Assembly (NCBI GenBank): GCA_021464245.1
Contig: JADCRB010000013.1
Coordinates: forward strand, 8,406,895-8,470,894
From: Carallia brachiata
Taxonomy: Eukaryota > Streptophyta > Magnoliopsida > Malpighiales > Rhizophoraceae
Length of the DNA: 64,000 nucleotides
Direction of reading: 5' to 3'
Both the position numbers and the translations under genes were made by a program. Below the pieces are notes generated by a model that ran no database searches, had not been told where the DNA came from, and was given only the letters and a program-made list of their open reading frames with translations. Shown piece by piece: positions 49,479 to 61,696 of the stretch (position 1 is the first letter of the stretch; every line of letters starts with the position of its first letter).

Positions 49479-52400
49479 ATTACCTTTTGCCAGAAACAAG
49501 ATTGAAATTATACCTCCTTCATGCTCATAGATACTAAAGTAGAGATTATGGCACAACCTTGAAGAAAAATGAATTTTGTGTCAAAAAAAAAAAGACCAAA
49601 AATTTTCTTCAACCCCACAAACCACAATTTAGATGCCAAAAGTCCATGTCAGAAATTGAATTGAAATACTCCAAAATACAACAGCGAAAGTTACAAATTT
49701 TGACTGATGAGGAACAACACTTCCTATGCAAGAAATTAAGAAAGACAACAAACACTATGAACTTGGTGTTGGAAATAAAGACAAGGATCATCTACCCAAT
49801 CAACCAAAGAATATGCGACTCTTTTAACCGGCGTTCAGTTGACTATTCCATTTGTTCTTTTGCAGAAGATGCTAGATCATGATCAAGTAGGCACATATAA
49901 TATTATTATTAAGACGAAGATGAAGGAAAATAATAAAAATGAGAAGAGTTATTAAAAACAAGGGAGAAGATTTGATTTGGTGCGATCACACGCATAAATA
50001 CACATACCTTAATCATCTAATTACAAAACTACCGTCCCCATTTAATGTGTGCATTTATTTGTGCAAACTTCCATGCAGGATGGATACTCCAATTGCAATG
50101 AAAGCGAATAAAAACAAATAGCATTTATATTTATAACTTGATAATAATCATATTTTTTTTTTTTTACTCACTTTTTTTAATATAATTTATTTATAATTTT
50201 ACACCATACTAATTTATTTTTTATTTTTTTTAAATAAATCTTACTTATTATGTGATATAATATTATGAGTAAACTATATTTACAAATAAAGTGAATCAAT
50301 TTAGAAATTTCTGATGTTTTCTTAATTTCATTATCACAATATAATTGCATAAAGGAAAAAGTGTCACAAACCCCCAGAAAAATTGAATTTGACTTTGATG
50401 AAAACAAAAGTATATATGCATTGAATTTCATGGGTTCATTTATCTCCTAAAGGCAAGGCTCATGCCACTAGTTAAAAGTAGAAGAGACACTCTTACTCAA
50501 GGAGGGGCAGGATTTTTATAAATCCAAAGAACTATATTATCTTATAATTCACGTTACGATAGAACTTCGGATGAACCCAAAAAAATAAAGGAATTACAAG
50601 GGAAAATTTAGAAGTAGGTACTGAAATATGCAAACTCCAGCCTTACATTATAGTTTATAGAGTATTGGATGTTATAAATTCCATAAAACTTTTTTAAAGA
50701 AAATCGTGTTACACCATATCATCTTATTTATGACTTATGTGCTAGCAATTTTTATGCTCTAATTATTGCTTTGCACAACACAAAATAGTATAACAAGTTG
50801 TAACTATCATAAATTATTTCATTGTTAAGTCAGTATGCTCTAATTTTTTTGGTTTATTGACTCCAACTAAAATTTAAACTCTAAATCTCTAGTCTCTAGT
50901 CCTAAAAACGACTATTATGCTCATCTATTGCTATGTATGTATGTCAAGTTATAGTTGCCAGCAGGAGAATTATACATTGTACTCAATAACGCACGATATC
51001 TTGTAGATTTGTATAAAGAGGACATAGTCTTTGCCCACGTTAGACTAATTATTTTTAAATTGAGTGATAAGAAGATATATGCGTATTCTACTTCATATGA
51101 CAAGCATAAATTAATTTGCCCCAATAAAAATAATGAAATGGGGCGCCTACAAGTATCCAATTACATAAGATTCCCTCTATCACTTATTTGTCTTTTTCTC
51201 TCAATGGTAAATAAGGTGAATTGAATTCCTACAATGGTTACATAGCTATCAATAATTCTGTCGTTGAACTTGTAAATGTATGTTTATGTTTCTCACATGA
51301 AGAGGATTTGGCATGTCTGTGAAGTTATGGTAAATTTAAAGATTATGAGATGAATAAAGTCTACATAACAATTTTTTTTTATAGAAAATAATCCATATAC
51401 GACCAAAAAAATGTTAAGATATTTTCTATCAATATGAAGGATAATAAGGCCTAATGAATTTTATCGAGTCTATTAAATTGTGAATTATATAACAAAAAAT
51501 AGTTGATCCTAATGCTCTTGACTTGAGAACTCCAATATAAATGAGTAAAACTTAGATACCATGTAGATTCAGGTGCCATTTCGGGCGATTATGTGAATAT
51601 TGATGGCCAACCAACCTAAAGAATATAAACAAAGCAATCTGTACAACAAGGTACTTGCGCAAGAAGATTTGAATTGTTTGACCTTGCAATCGAGCAAGAT
51701 AATAAAAAAAAAAACCAAAAAATGTAGAATTGCGCGGTGGATGCAAGAAAATGGATCCTAATAATAATAACAATTATTATTATTATTATTTTCTCTGAAT
51801 AGATTAAGGATTAAATCTTAAATCCAAAACTTAAAATTTAAGTGACTCTATTACTAGATCTTGTGACTAGTGGAAAATTTTATTAATTATTCATCCTTTG
51901 CTTTTTTTTTTTTTTCGCATTTCTATTTGATATTTAAATGTGTGGCCACTAGTGCTAGTCTTTGGACCTTTTGGATAAACTAAAAATTAGTCCTAAATTT
52001 GGATAAATTTTTTAATGTATATCTAATACTTTTTTATTTTCATTTGAACCTTAAAACTTTCCATAAACATATAAGTCCATTTTCGGATGGGATTAATTAA
52101 TCCTTACCAAAAAAAAAAAAAAGCATTTTATAGACGAAATATGCTTTAAAATTTAAATTTAGTTAAAAAAAAAAACTCGGATAGAACAAAAAATGAAAGT
52201 ATAGATCAGGACTGAAATGAAAAAAAAAAGAGTAATAATACTAGTTTGAAAATATTATTGAAGTTTTAAGACTCAAAGGCGAATTATCCTTGCATAAACA
52301 TTATATTCGTGGAAATTCTATGATAATTTTTTAGACAAAATGAGTTTCCCCCTCCTAGAATCATATTGAAATAAACAAGACCATTTTTTAAATGCAAAAA

Positions 52401-53669
52401 AATTAAAATTTTTTATGTTTGTAACCTATAAAAGAAGAATAAAACACTACCATATCATCACTAATTGCAAAAGCAATTCACTGTCCCCCAGTGCCGCGGG
52501 AACAATACAAGAGGTTGTTCACCAATTTACAACAGAATTTTTCCCCCAACCATTTGTTCTCGTAGTCTCATTTATCATTCATTCAGTAACTTCAATCCTA
52601 AAAGACGTTTTTAAATGAATAAATTAAGAAAAAAAAAAACTAAGAAGAAACATAAGAACGGTGGATCTAAGGAAACACTAAGCATTTTGCTGATTAATTT
52701 TAGTGAAAAAAAGGGTACACTGAGCTTCGGGGATGCTAATGGTTGTTGCATTTCAAAAAGTAGAAATTATAGTGTTTAGTAAACGTTTTCGAAAAGTTGT
52801 TTGTTGATAACTCCTCTCAAATGTAACTGATACTTTTTGGTCAAACAACTGTTGATTTATAATATTGGATCAAAATACCTCTCATTATCCTAAACTCTAT
52901 AATTAAATTTTTTAATGGTAGCAATGAATATTATTGATTTGTGAGGCTTAATTCATTTATGTTTTGTTCTCATAAATAAGTCAAAATATTGCATTTATCG
53001 TATTATTGGAATTTAATTACAACCAGCACCGCTCATGTTTTATTTTTTTGAACATGTACAAAAGTATAAACATAAATAAAACGTTTCAAATAGTTATTTT
53101 ATTATTTAAAAATAATTAAGTAATGATAATTTAACTAAGTACTATAATTTCATTTTATTTATCTACATCAGTACCATAATCAACAATACCAATTAGTACA
53201 AGCCCAAGAATTGTAAATTTTGAATTCAATCTAAGGCACGATGAAATTTTACTGCGCATATTTTCCACAAAATTGTTAATCCCGATTCGCCCTTCTTTGT
53301 AAGCAAAAGCATAATTGTGGGATCCAAACACAAAATCCGGCAATGGCGAAGGATTGAAGGAATAGAGAAAGAAATATGAAAAGATCCAATTAATTAAAGA
53401 AACAAATGTGCAGGGAAAAATTCCCACTAAGATTTTGGCCAACGATTTTCATCCGGCATGACTATTAAATAGGGAAGATTATATAACTTAAAAAAGAAAA
53501 AGAAAAAGAAAAAGGAAAACACAAAACAACAGAGCAGTTGAAGTACAATGCTTCGTTACGCGTCTAAATATGGTGTTAATTAATCTTAAGTGACCCGCTG
53601 AGCTAATCAATGAGCTAATCAGGGATTAAAATATTTGCAAACTTTGACTCACGGGCTTGTTGATGACTA
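49479..53669. other. CYCLOPS promoter side and long AT-rich intergenic DNA
   Basis: 49479-49900 holds the CYCLOPS 5' UTR and near promoter; 49501-49610 was copied to 3713-3830. From 50120 to 53670 I see no gene: A/T-rich with A-runs, an AAT/ATT palindrome at 51762-51790, and short open frames without similarity. Confidence 0.5.
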
Positions 53670-53677
53670 ATGTAACG

Positions 53678-54353
53678 CAACGTTGTAAGAATCAAATTGG
53701 ATATTGAACCGAAAAGTTTAGTGGTTTAAAGTCCAACCGGTTCAACCGATTTAACCGAAAATTGAACCGGTAAAATCGGTATTTAATATTAAATATATAA
53801 AAAAATATTTATATATATTATACATAAAATTTATGTAAAATGAAATAATAATACATATGTATGTATTAGAATATTACATTTATAAATTTAAATATATGAT
53901 TTAGAATTTATTATAAGATAAAATAAACAATTCAAAAAAATTAATAATTATCTTAACAAAAGAAAGAAAATAGTAAGTGTTAATTTATAAGATTTATAAG
54001 ATAGTATGTGTATTATATGAGATATTTGAAAAAATAATAATTAAAAAAAAAAAAATCTCAACAAGTTATAAGCTGGTCTAGTGGTATGAGACTTACCTTT
54101 CGTGTTGAAGACTTATCTTTCGGGTTTAACTTTTTTTTTCGTTTACTGTTATGTTTGGCATTTTGTTTGGCATTTGTGTGAAATTTTTTTTTAATTATTA
54201 AAAGTAACCAATCCGGTCAACTCGGGACCGGTTGAACCGGTCCGTTGATCGGGTTTTGACCGGTCCGGTCCGCAGCTAATTTAAGTTACGATCCGGACCG
54301 GACTTCTGACCGGTCACTGATCCGACCGGTCTGGTCCGGATTTGACAACAATG
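53678..54353. mobile_element. hAT-type MITE, 676 bp, second copy
   Basis: Begins CAACGTTG and ends CAACAATG, with the right end's inverse CATTGTTGTCAAATCCGG resembling the left. Flanks 53670-53677 and 54354-54361 are identical 8-bp duplications, ATGTAACG. It has the same CCGG/ACCGG-rich ends, AT-rich core and near-identical length as the copy at 42342-43010, so both belong to one family. No transposase. Confidence 0.9.
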
Positions 54354-54355
54354 AT

Positions 54356-54371
54356 GTAACGTCCACCCATT

Positions 54372-54402
<31 letters not shown>

Positions 54403-54421
54403 AGGTAACGTCGACCCATTA
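54356..54421 (+). mobile_element. poly(A)-only retroposition footprint
   Basis: A 28-base A run preceded by ccctc is flanked by a 16-bp direct repeat, GTAACGTCCACCCATT (54356-54371) and GTAACGTCGACCCATT (54406-54421). This is what a LINE-machinery insertion truncated almost to its tail would leave. It overlaps the right target duplication of the hAT MITE. Confidence 0.65.
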
Positions 54422-56027
54422 AATTAATCTGATCAATCAATTCGTGAATTTAGGGACTAGGAAGGCATCGATTGAAAAGCAGACTTATACTTAGTTGCAG
54501 TCTTGTGCTTTTGAAGCAAACATTGAATTTTCTATCTCAATAGGGAAAAAGTTTTAGATCATCCTGAAGTGGTGGTGGGCTTTACGATCTCGGTTTAGGA
54601 TCTATTAAGATGGTTGACATTTCAAATCTGAGTTCCCTTTTTTTTTTTTGAAAAAAAAAAACGAATTAAGCTCCTTAGTGACTGCTTTTGCCAATTGACA
54701 TGCAATATAATGCAGAGTAGCGGATCTAAAAGTTTTACAGGTTCATCTTCAATGCATTTAATAAATTAATTTGAAATTGATGTTTCGATATCTGTGTGTT
54801 TGACTGTGAAACCAAGACGAGGTTTGAATTACGGTTCGTTTAGTGAACAAGTTTTAACAAATAAAAAATGAAAATGTAAAGAGATATGAAAGAAAATGTT
54901 AGAAATAAGTGTACAAATAAATGTAAAGAGAGAAAAAGTGGAGAAATAAAAAAGAAAAAAAATTATAAATTGAGAGAAAGCAGAGCAGACTAAGTGTGGG
55001 GAGGTAGAAGAGAGTGAAAAATGAGAGAATTTATTTTAGTTGAAGTAGTTGAAGGTGTGCATATTTAATTTAGAAGTTTGAAATTTAAAATGTTCTCTTT
55101 TACTTGTATTTCTTTAATAATAAAATATTGCATCTTCTGAAAAAAAAAAAAAAGGAGTAAACAGTGCCTATAGAAGAGAGAATAAGAAAGAGTAAAGAGA
55201 AAAAGTGTAGCGAGGGATACACATAAAAAAAATTAAAAAACAAGAGAGAGAAATGAGAGAAAGCAACCACAGACAGACGAGAGAAATATTCGAGAACATT
55301 ACTTGACAGACGTGAAGTAATGATGTCATTTGTTTTTTTTTCTTAAAAATTACTTTCATAATTAAAAAAAAAAAACAGAAACAAAATGCCAAACATGTTT
55401 TTTTGGTTATCTAGCTCAAATAAAAAAGTTAAAAACAAAACAGTAAACGAGACATAAGTCTGTTAAACGCATTTTCGTAGTGAAATGAATGTTCAAGTTT
55501 GATTTATGACTACACTACAAGATGTGTCACACAAACACTAAAATTTTCAATAAAAATGTCTTTGTATCTTTAGCATAATTGTAAAAACTATTTGGAAAAT
55601 TTGAACACTATATTTCCTTTTTATTTATTATTTCTTTGGGAAAATTTTACAAGTCTATAGCAATAATTTGATTTCTAAGATCCCACCACCGTGTTTCCCG
55701 CTGGACTTAGACTGTTGATTAAAGCAGTTAAAAATTAGTTGGCTTAAAAGGAAATTCACTAAGAGAAAGATATTCTTGCTTTTTTTTTTTTCAAAAAAAA
55801 AAAACAATTAAAGAGAACCACCAACACTGTAATGACAGTAGAATTGCACAAAATATTGAAGACATACGGTCAAAGTTGAGTTTTAGAAACAATTAATCGG
55901 CAAACACAAAATACATGCCGGCAATGTTTTGGCTTTATTAGGAAGGATTATGACAATGACAAACTCAATGGTCAATAGTATTACTGCGAGTAAGCAAATT
56001 AGAAGTTCTGTACAAAACCCCCATCCG
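54422..56027. other. AT-rich intergenic DNA
   Basis: A- and GA-rich stretches (54840-55260) and several A-runs at 55140, 55360 and 55795. No gene or bounded repeat was found. Confidence 0.5.
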
Positions 56028-56232
56028 TGGTTGAATTGGTAACAAGCACATACTTCCAGCTTATGATTGGAGTCGAAACTTACGCCTAACTTAGTGTAAA
56101 CCATGTAGTAACTATTCATGGTTAAATTGGTAATAGGCTCATACTTCCAGTCTTATGGTTAGGGTCAAATCCCGTCAAAATCAAAAGGTGAGACGAAACT
56201 TAGCCCAACTTAGTATAAGTCATGTAATAACT
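56028..56232 (+). repeat. tandem tRNA-like (SINE-type) dimer
   Basis: Two related units in a row. Each starts with a tRNA-like A box (ggttgaattggtaacaagc and ggttaaattggtaataggc), continues cacatacttccag or ctcatacttccag, has a B-box-like part (ggagtcgaaact; agggtcaaatccc) and ends near accatgtagtaactattc or tcatgtaataactattc. It looks like a dimeric SINE or a tandem duplication of a tRNA-derived monomer. Not a functional tRNA. Confidence 0.6.
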
Positions 56233-56868
56233 ATTCAATTTGTTAGCACCCTTCTTGGACAAAAAACACAATACTCAACACCCATGCTTGCCCATTTATG
56301 AATCAATAGAAACACATAAAAAAAAAGCAAATGCACCATGGAGAGGCTTATACATAATCACTCAGATGTCTGTGAAGGTTGACAACTGTGAAGCTTAGAG
56401 TGAATCATAACATAAAGAATGGAAGGGCGCTTCGTCATTTTGGTTCTGCAATGGGTCCATCCAATTTAAATGGATACCATTACAACATTTTCTTGGGGAC
56501 ATATTATGCCAGGATATTGTCTCATCAAAATTGCAATGTTACTAATAATAGGTTTCAGACAAACGATCAAACTCATTCCGTTTTCTTTTTTTGTTTTTTT
56601 TTGGGTCTAGTGGAGGCAGCAACGCCATACAATTAAAATCAGAAGCTAGGCCACATCCATAGGGCTCGACCGAGGCCATCTAACACCCACCATATCCTGC
56701 TCAAGGATGAGACATACAACAGACGGGGTTTCTGCAGTTCATGTATGCCAACTGGTAGCTTCTAACTCATTCTTAAATCTGTTTTCCGTCTTGAACACAA
56801 AGTCTCATGCAGCTAAACATTTTTAATGGTACAACACAAGAATTAGTTACCTGTAGCAGACACCGCAT

Positions 56869-59600
56869 CTAATATATTTCATCATCGGGAACATCTGGTG
56901 TTAAGAATTTCATTGGATCTTTACGCATTTCCTCGTAATTCAGGGTTGGTTTCACTCTTTCTGGCACGGGAGCCAAAGGAATGATGCTATCTCTATCAAT
57001 AACTCCATCAATTATGCCATATTCAACTGCTTCAATTGGAGACATATAACGATCTCGATCAATATCCTTTAGGACTTGCTCCACAGTGCGACCAGTGAAG
57101 CCTGAAATAATTCTGACGATGTTATTCTTGTTATGCATGATTTCTCGTGCTTGAATCTCAACATCTATTGCTTGCCCACTAGCACCTCCCAAAGGTTGAT
57201 GAATCATTATTCGGGTATTTGGCATTGCAAAGCGCTTGCCTTTTGTGCCACCACCAAGAATTATGGAAGCTGTTGATGCTGAAATCCCCAGGGCAATGGT
57301 GGAAACATCAGCCCTCACAAGCTGCACGACATCATAGATTGCCATGGTAGCACTAAAATAACAATTGTAAAATTAGATCAAGAAATGGAAAGGCATAGCA
57401 AAATAATGCAAAAGAACAGCCTATATTTTCACTACATCAAACCTCATCACATCAAGAAGAGAAATAAAAAACTAAAATGACAAAAAGCAATGACGTTTAA
57501 TAATGAACTTCCACAGCAAAATATTTTTCTTACAAGGCTATTAATTTGAAGGGTTTATCAATGACATGAAATAAAGAATCCAAATAGCACTTTTCAGTGA
57601 AGTCCAAAATAAATAGCCTTCCTGCATTTCCACCAAAATGACCGATTAGTGTAATAGGCCCAATGAATGAAGAATAAAGTTCACTTTTGTGTCTTGCACT
57701 TCACACAAATTCATCCAAGATCCATGGTTAGTGCCCTGTGAATAGGCTTACAAAGTCAAGTACGTGATGAGGAAGATCTTACTTGGATAAATGAATGAAA
57801 GTTTTCTATTGCCATATCAGAAGCTCAACAAGGTTATAGGTTTACTCCATTGCATGTTACTAGCTGAATTGATGCATGATACAAGAAATTTGAAGTTGCA
57901 ATACTAACAGGAGAGACGGAACTGCTTGTACACTGCAATCACTTAAGACTCTTTTACCTGTACATGAGTACATGGTTTATGTTTCCTAGACAATGTACAC
58001 CTTCATGTCACAATCAAGGACTCTTGCATATGCATCTATATACACAATCACTTGTGGCGGATAATCATCATAGTAGTGACTTCAGCTTATAACCCATTGT
58101 ACCCCCTGGCCCTGTTTGAAAAGACTTAAACTTTAAGACACCTTTCCGATCTAACCCCAAACTGTGATCATAAACATACACATACAGTTCAATATCATTC
58201 TCCCAGATTACTGCATTATTCACTAATCATATGAGGATGCATTGCCTAATTCTAAAATCCTACCAAAAAAAGTAAAATCCTAAGGGCAATGTGGAACTAC
58301 CCAAAGTCAAAAACTAAGCAGATCAGCAAATAAATTTATTGTTTTATAATATAAAACAAACACGAACAACTTATATACAATGTAGAAAGAATGCTACTGG
58401 ATGATTTCAGGTGCAAGAACGTCAAATTTCCCTGCCATGTTGTAATTTATTTTCAATAAGAGTTGTTCCAACCTGCATGGTTTAATCGGAAAATTTCTAG
58501 TTTCTACGTCAAAAGCGCAACAATTATTAGAATCTTCATGACACAAACCAACATCCTTTATTGCAGGGCACCACATTTGCTAAAACAGAAGCCATTTGCC
58601 TTCTGGAGATAGGTTCAAGACCGTTCTGAGCTTTGACCGTTAGTTTGTAGTCGTCCCCCCTCCCCCCCCAACCCCCGTGGGGCGGCGATGCCGGGAGGGG
58701 GAAAAAAAAAAAAACTAGAGGCCTCCTTTGGCGGCAACTTCACACCATAAACTTCAAGATGCATCAAGCCCTTTGCCCCATCAGTCTAAACTAACCTGTT
58801 GGGGCTAGTCCGTACACTGTTATCCCCCAAGAATGGAATGAAGGCTATGGACCTAAGTAACCAATGTATTCTGGCTACGGTTTACAAAGCCACAGAATCA
58901 ATTGTCTGAAGCTCTAATTTAGCATCTTCTATGTAAATTACTCTTACCCCCAAATCACAATGCGCGGAAAAGAAAAATAATAACCAACAAAATTTGGATT
59001 TGGATTTGGATTTGGATTAGGATTAGGCTGCTCCTTTGAATCACCTTAGTTTGAGAAGTAAAAGAACAGGCCACATAAATATGACAGGAAGGAAGGGTAA
59101 TGCCCAAAAGAAAGAGGGAAAAATGAAGAGTTTGGGTGGTGGCAGTTGGAGTTGGTGGGTTACCTGAGGGAGCCACCAGGGCAATTAATGAAGAGGCGGA
59201 TGTCCTTGGTCGGGTCCTGCGCATCCAGAAGCAACAGCTGACTAATGGTAGCGTCGGCCACGAAGTCGTCGATGTTGTTCCCCAAGAAAACAATCCTCTC
59301 CTTCAGCAACAGCCCCATGGCGTCCACCTCCGCACCCCTCAGCGCCGTGGCCGGCGTCTGTGGGGCTGACGACCACGACGACGACGACGATGACGACGAC
59401 AGCGGTTGGGGAGCAGCTAGGGTGGTGTTGTTGGAAGACTTGAGAGAGGCCTTGAGGGCTGGGTAACTTATAGTCGGTTTGGAATTGAGAAAAGAAACAG
59501 TTGGATGGCGTTTGCTGGGTAGTTTTATGGAGGATTCTAAGCACAAGAGTCGTGGGCTCACGGCGGAGGCAGCGGCGGAGGAAAGGTACAGCATTTCCAT
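56869..59600 (-). CDS. CLPP3: ClpP3, plastid ATP-dependent Clp protease proteolytic subunit
   Basis: Nuclear-encoded subunit of the chloroplast stromal Clp protease core. Two exons (minus): 59600-59164 and 57352-56869, joined in phase (CTC-AG/T-GCT) to 306 residues. Start [18 protein letters not shown] is Ser/Ala-rich, a transit peptide. Mature part: [30 protein letters not shown], then [17 protein letters not shown] holding the nucleophile Ser, [15 protein letters not shown] with the catalytic His, and [12 protein letters not shown] with the catalytic Asp. The C-terminal extension [17 protein letters not shown] before VPDDEIY is the mark of ClpP3-type subunits. The triad is complete and no frame break is seen. 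The 1.8-kb intron contains a C-rich/A-run block and a GGATTT repeat. Paralogue choice rests on the C-terminus from memory. Confidence 0.94.
58992..59027. repeat. (TTTGGA)n short tandem repeat in ClpP3 intron
   Basis: Four GGATTT-type units followed by two GGATTA units, about 135 bp from the exon 1 donor. Confidence 0.85.
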
Positions 59601-60300
59601 CTTCTGCTCACACCCAAATACTAATCGGCGAGTCTGTCGGACGCAGGGAGGGAGGGTTTTGGCTAAGGGAGGAAAGGGAGAACCCAAAAATGATTTTTTT
59701 CTTTTTAGACTCCCTTACACGTAAGGGTATTTCAGACTGTTTAAGCCATTTTTAATGGTATTTTTTGTAGATTAGTAAAGGTTAATAGCGAGTTAATATA
59801 CGGTATTTTTTTGTTACTGTTCTTAATATATAATATATTTTTTTATAATTTTTAAAAATCAGTATGTGAAATATATTTCTAATCTAGTGTATAAAAACTA
59901 AATTTTTCTTGTTTTATTTAACATTTTTTTTACTGTTCGGTGAGTAAAAGTAACACATGAGAAAAAACTAATAGCATTTACGATTCAATTGTAGGGATAA
60001 AATGTTTAGGACTACAGTACATTACAAAATTAGAACGGTTGAAGTTTTTTTTTTTTTCGTTGAAAATGTTTAATAGAAACATGTGTGTGAAAGTATAGTA
60101 AATATATAATAATTTATATTATTAAATTAAAAATATATTAAATTTAAAAAATAAAAATTAATAAATTATTTAATAATATTAAATTAATTACGTATTTTTT
60201 TTTTATGTATTTAGTTGGACGTGCCCACGTCATCAAGAGCCACCTGGAGCAGCTGAGTTGAGTGTTCTAGATGGCTGTGAGTGTGGGAGAGAGAGGCTGC
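59601..60300. other. ClpP3 promoter side / intergenic
   Basis: Left part is the ClpP3 5' UTR and promoter (TGATTTTTTTCTTTTTAG-rich). 59750-60200 is nearly pure A/T. No gene is seen. Confidence 0.5.
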
Positions 60301-60420
60301 AACTGAGGATTCCGGCGTTCTCCACAATAAAAGGTAGCCGGATGTGAGGTCGGAGGCGGATGGGAAGGGCTCATTCCTTTATTTCTCTCTCTCGCTCTCG
60401 GGTAATAGACTTCCTCTGTT
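60301..60420 (+). promoter_or_regulatory. possible core promoter and transcription start of an unidentified transcript
   Basis: CACAATAAAAGG could act as a TATA region. It is followed by GC-richer DNA, a CT patch (tttctctctctcgctctcggg) and then an UTR-like phrase, ctgtttggctgctaagaaa, common in plant leaders. No downstream reading frame could be tied to it. Confidence 0.3.
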
Positions 60421-60526
60421 TGGCTGCTAAGAAACGGCCAAATTCATTTTCTATCCACACATAGTGAAATATATATATCTGTTTATTTACACTACCTTGT
60501 ATTTCTTTCTTAGCGGCCAGACAAAC
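60418..60526. repeat. imperfect inverted repeat with 71-bp loop
   Basis: gtttggctgctaagaaa (60418-60434) pairs imperfectly with tttcttagcggccagacaaac (60506-60526). Confidence 0.6.
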
Positions 60527-60822
60527 AAGTTCCCTTCTCTTTCTTTGTCTCTTCAAACTGAACTTTTGATTCCTACTTTATCATAATTAGCTATTGTTAT
60601 CGATTAATTTAAAATTGACAGCAAATCTATATTCCGCATGTTTGTTTTCTGGAAGTTCAAACTCTTGGATGAAGTTAAAATTAATTGATAAGTGTATTTT
60701 GATCTCAATTTAAGACGGATATAATTGAAGTTTAATAGGATTGGCCCTCAAATGCTTGAGCTGGATCTACCAACCAGTAAATGATGGGTTGATTTGCTTG
60801 AACTTTTGATATGCACCTAATT

Positions 60823-61696
60823 CATAGGCTTCTCTAAATTTGAGTGGTGTCGCCTGAGCTGGGTGCACAAAGTAATGCCAGCAGCCAGACAACTGCTAAG
60901 ATGGATCCACAGACAAGTCAACCCTTTATTGCTACTTGTCTACTACTTCCGTCTCACATTTCCATCCTTTGTGCTATGCTGATAAATGGGTTTTTCTTCT
61001 TGTCATCAAATTCTTTGATGTTGTAGACTTTTTTTCTGGGGGGAATTTATTGAATTGTGTATAGGCACCGAGGATGAAGACGCAACGCAAACTGGGTGAC
61101 CCTCCTGATTGTAAAAGAAAAGGCCTAATTTCTTTTTGATCGTGGTTACAGGAGGACATATAGGTTCGAAGGTGCCAAAGTCATTTATTTATATTGAATA
61201 ATTTGATGGCCTTGGTATGACTTTGAAAGTTCTTTCCTTTATGAGAACTATCTTACAACTGATGTTCTGATTTATGTTTCAAAGGCTTTTAATTGGTGAA
61301 ATCATGACAACCACCAAAAGACTTGTGCTTCTTATTTTGAGGCCTTTCGTAATCTAAGAAGAGTTTTGTGCTGATAACACAGAATGTGTCCCCCTGGGAT
61401 CTCGATCCCTATGATGCTTTTGAGATCACTCTTCCATTATTCTTAAATTGGCAAAATGTGTTTTATGATATTAAAAATTTAACCTGTGTCCAGTAGTCAG
61501 GAAAAGGGTTGTAGAGTTAGTTGATGAAATCTTTGCACCAACCAAGAAGACTTTTTTTTTTTTTTTGTTTACAGTTTTTTATGTGTGATTGTATCATAGG
61601 CTTCTCTATTTCTGGTAGGGTGGTCTTGAGCTGGGTGCTGAAAGTAAGAACCATTGAAATAGCAGTGGCCACACAACCGCAGAGATGGATCTGCAG
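60823..61696 (+). repeat. two diverged copies of an exon-like segment (90 and 102 bp)
   Basis: 60823-60912 and 61595-61696 share cataggcttctct, gagctgggtgc, and atggatc-cag ends. The first reads PELGAQSNASSQTTAKMDPQ in one open frame; the second gives LELGAESKNH, a TGA, then SSGHTTAEMDLQ. The second ends at a good donor (CAG/gtgaat), and both start after a tag like an acceptor. It looks like a duplicated exon of an unrecognised, possibly non-coding, gene. Confidence 0.45.
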
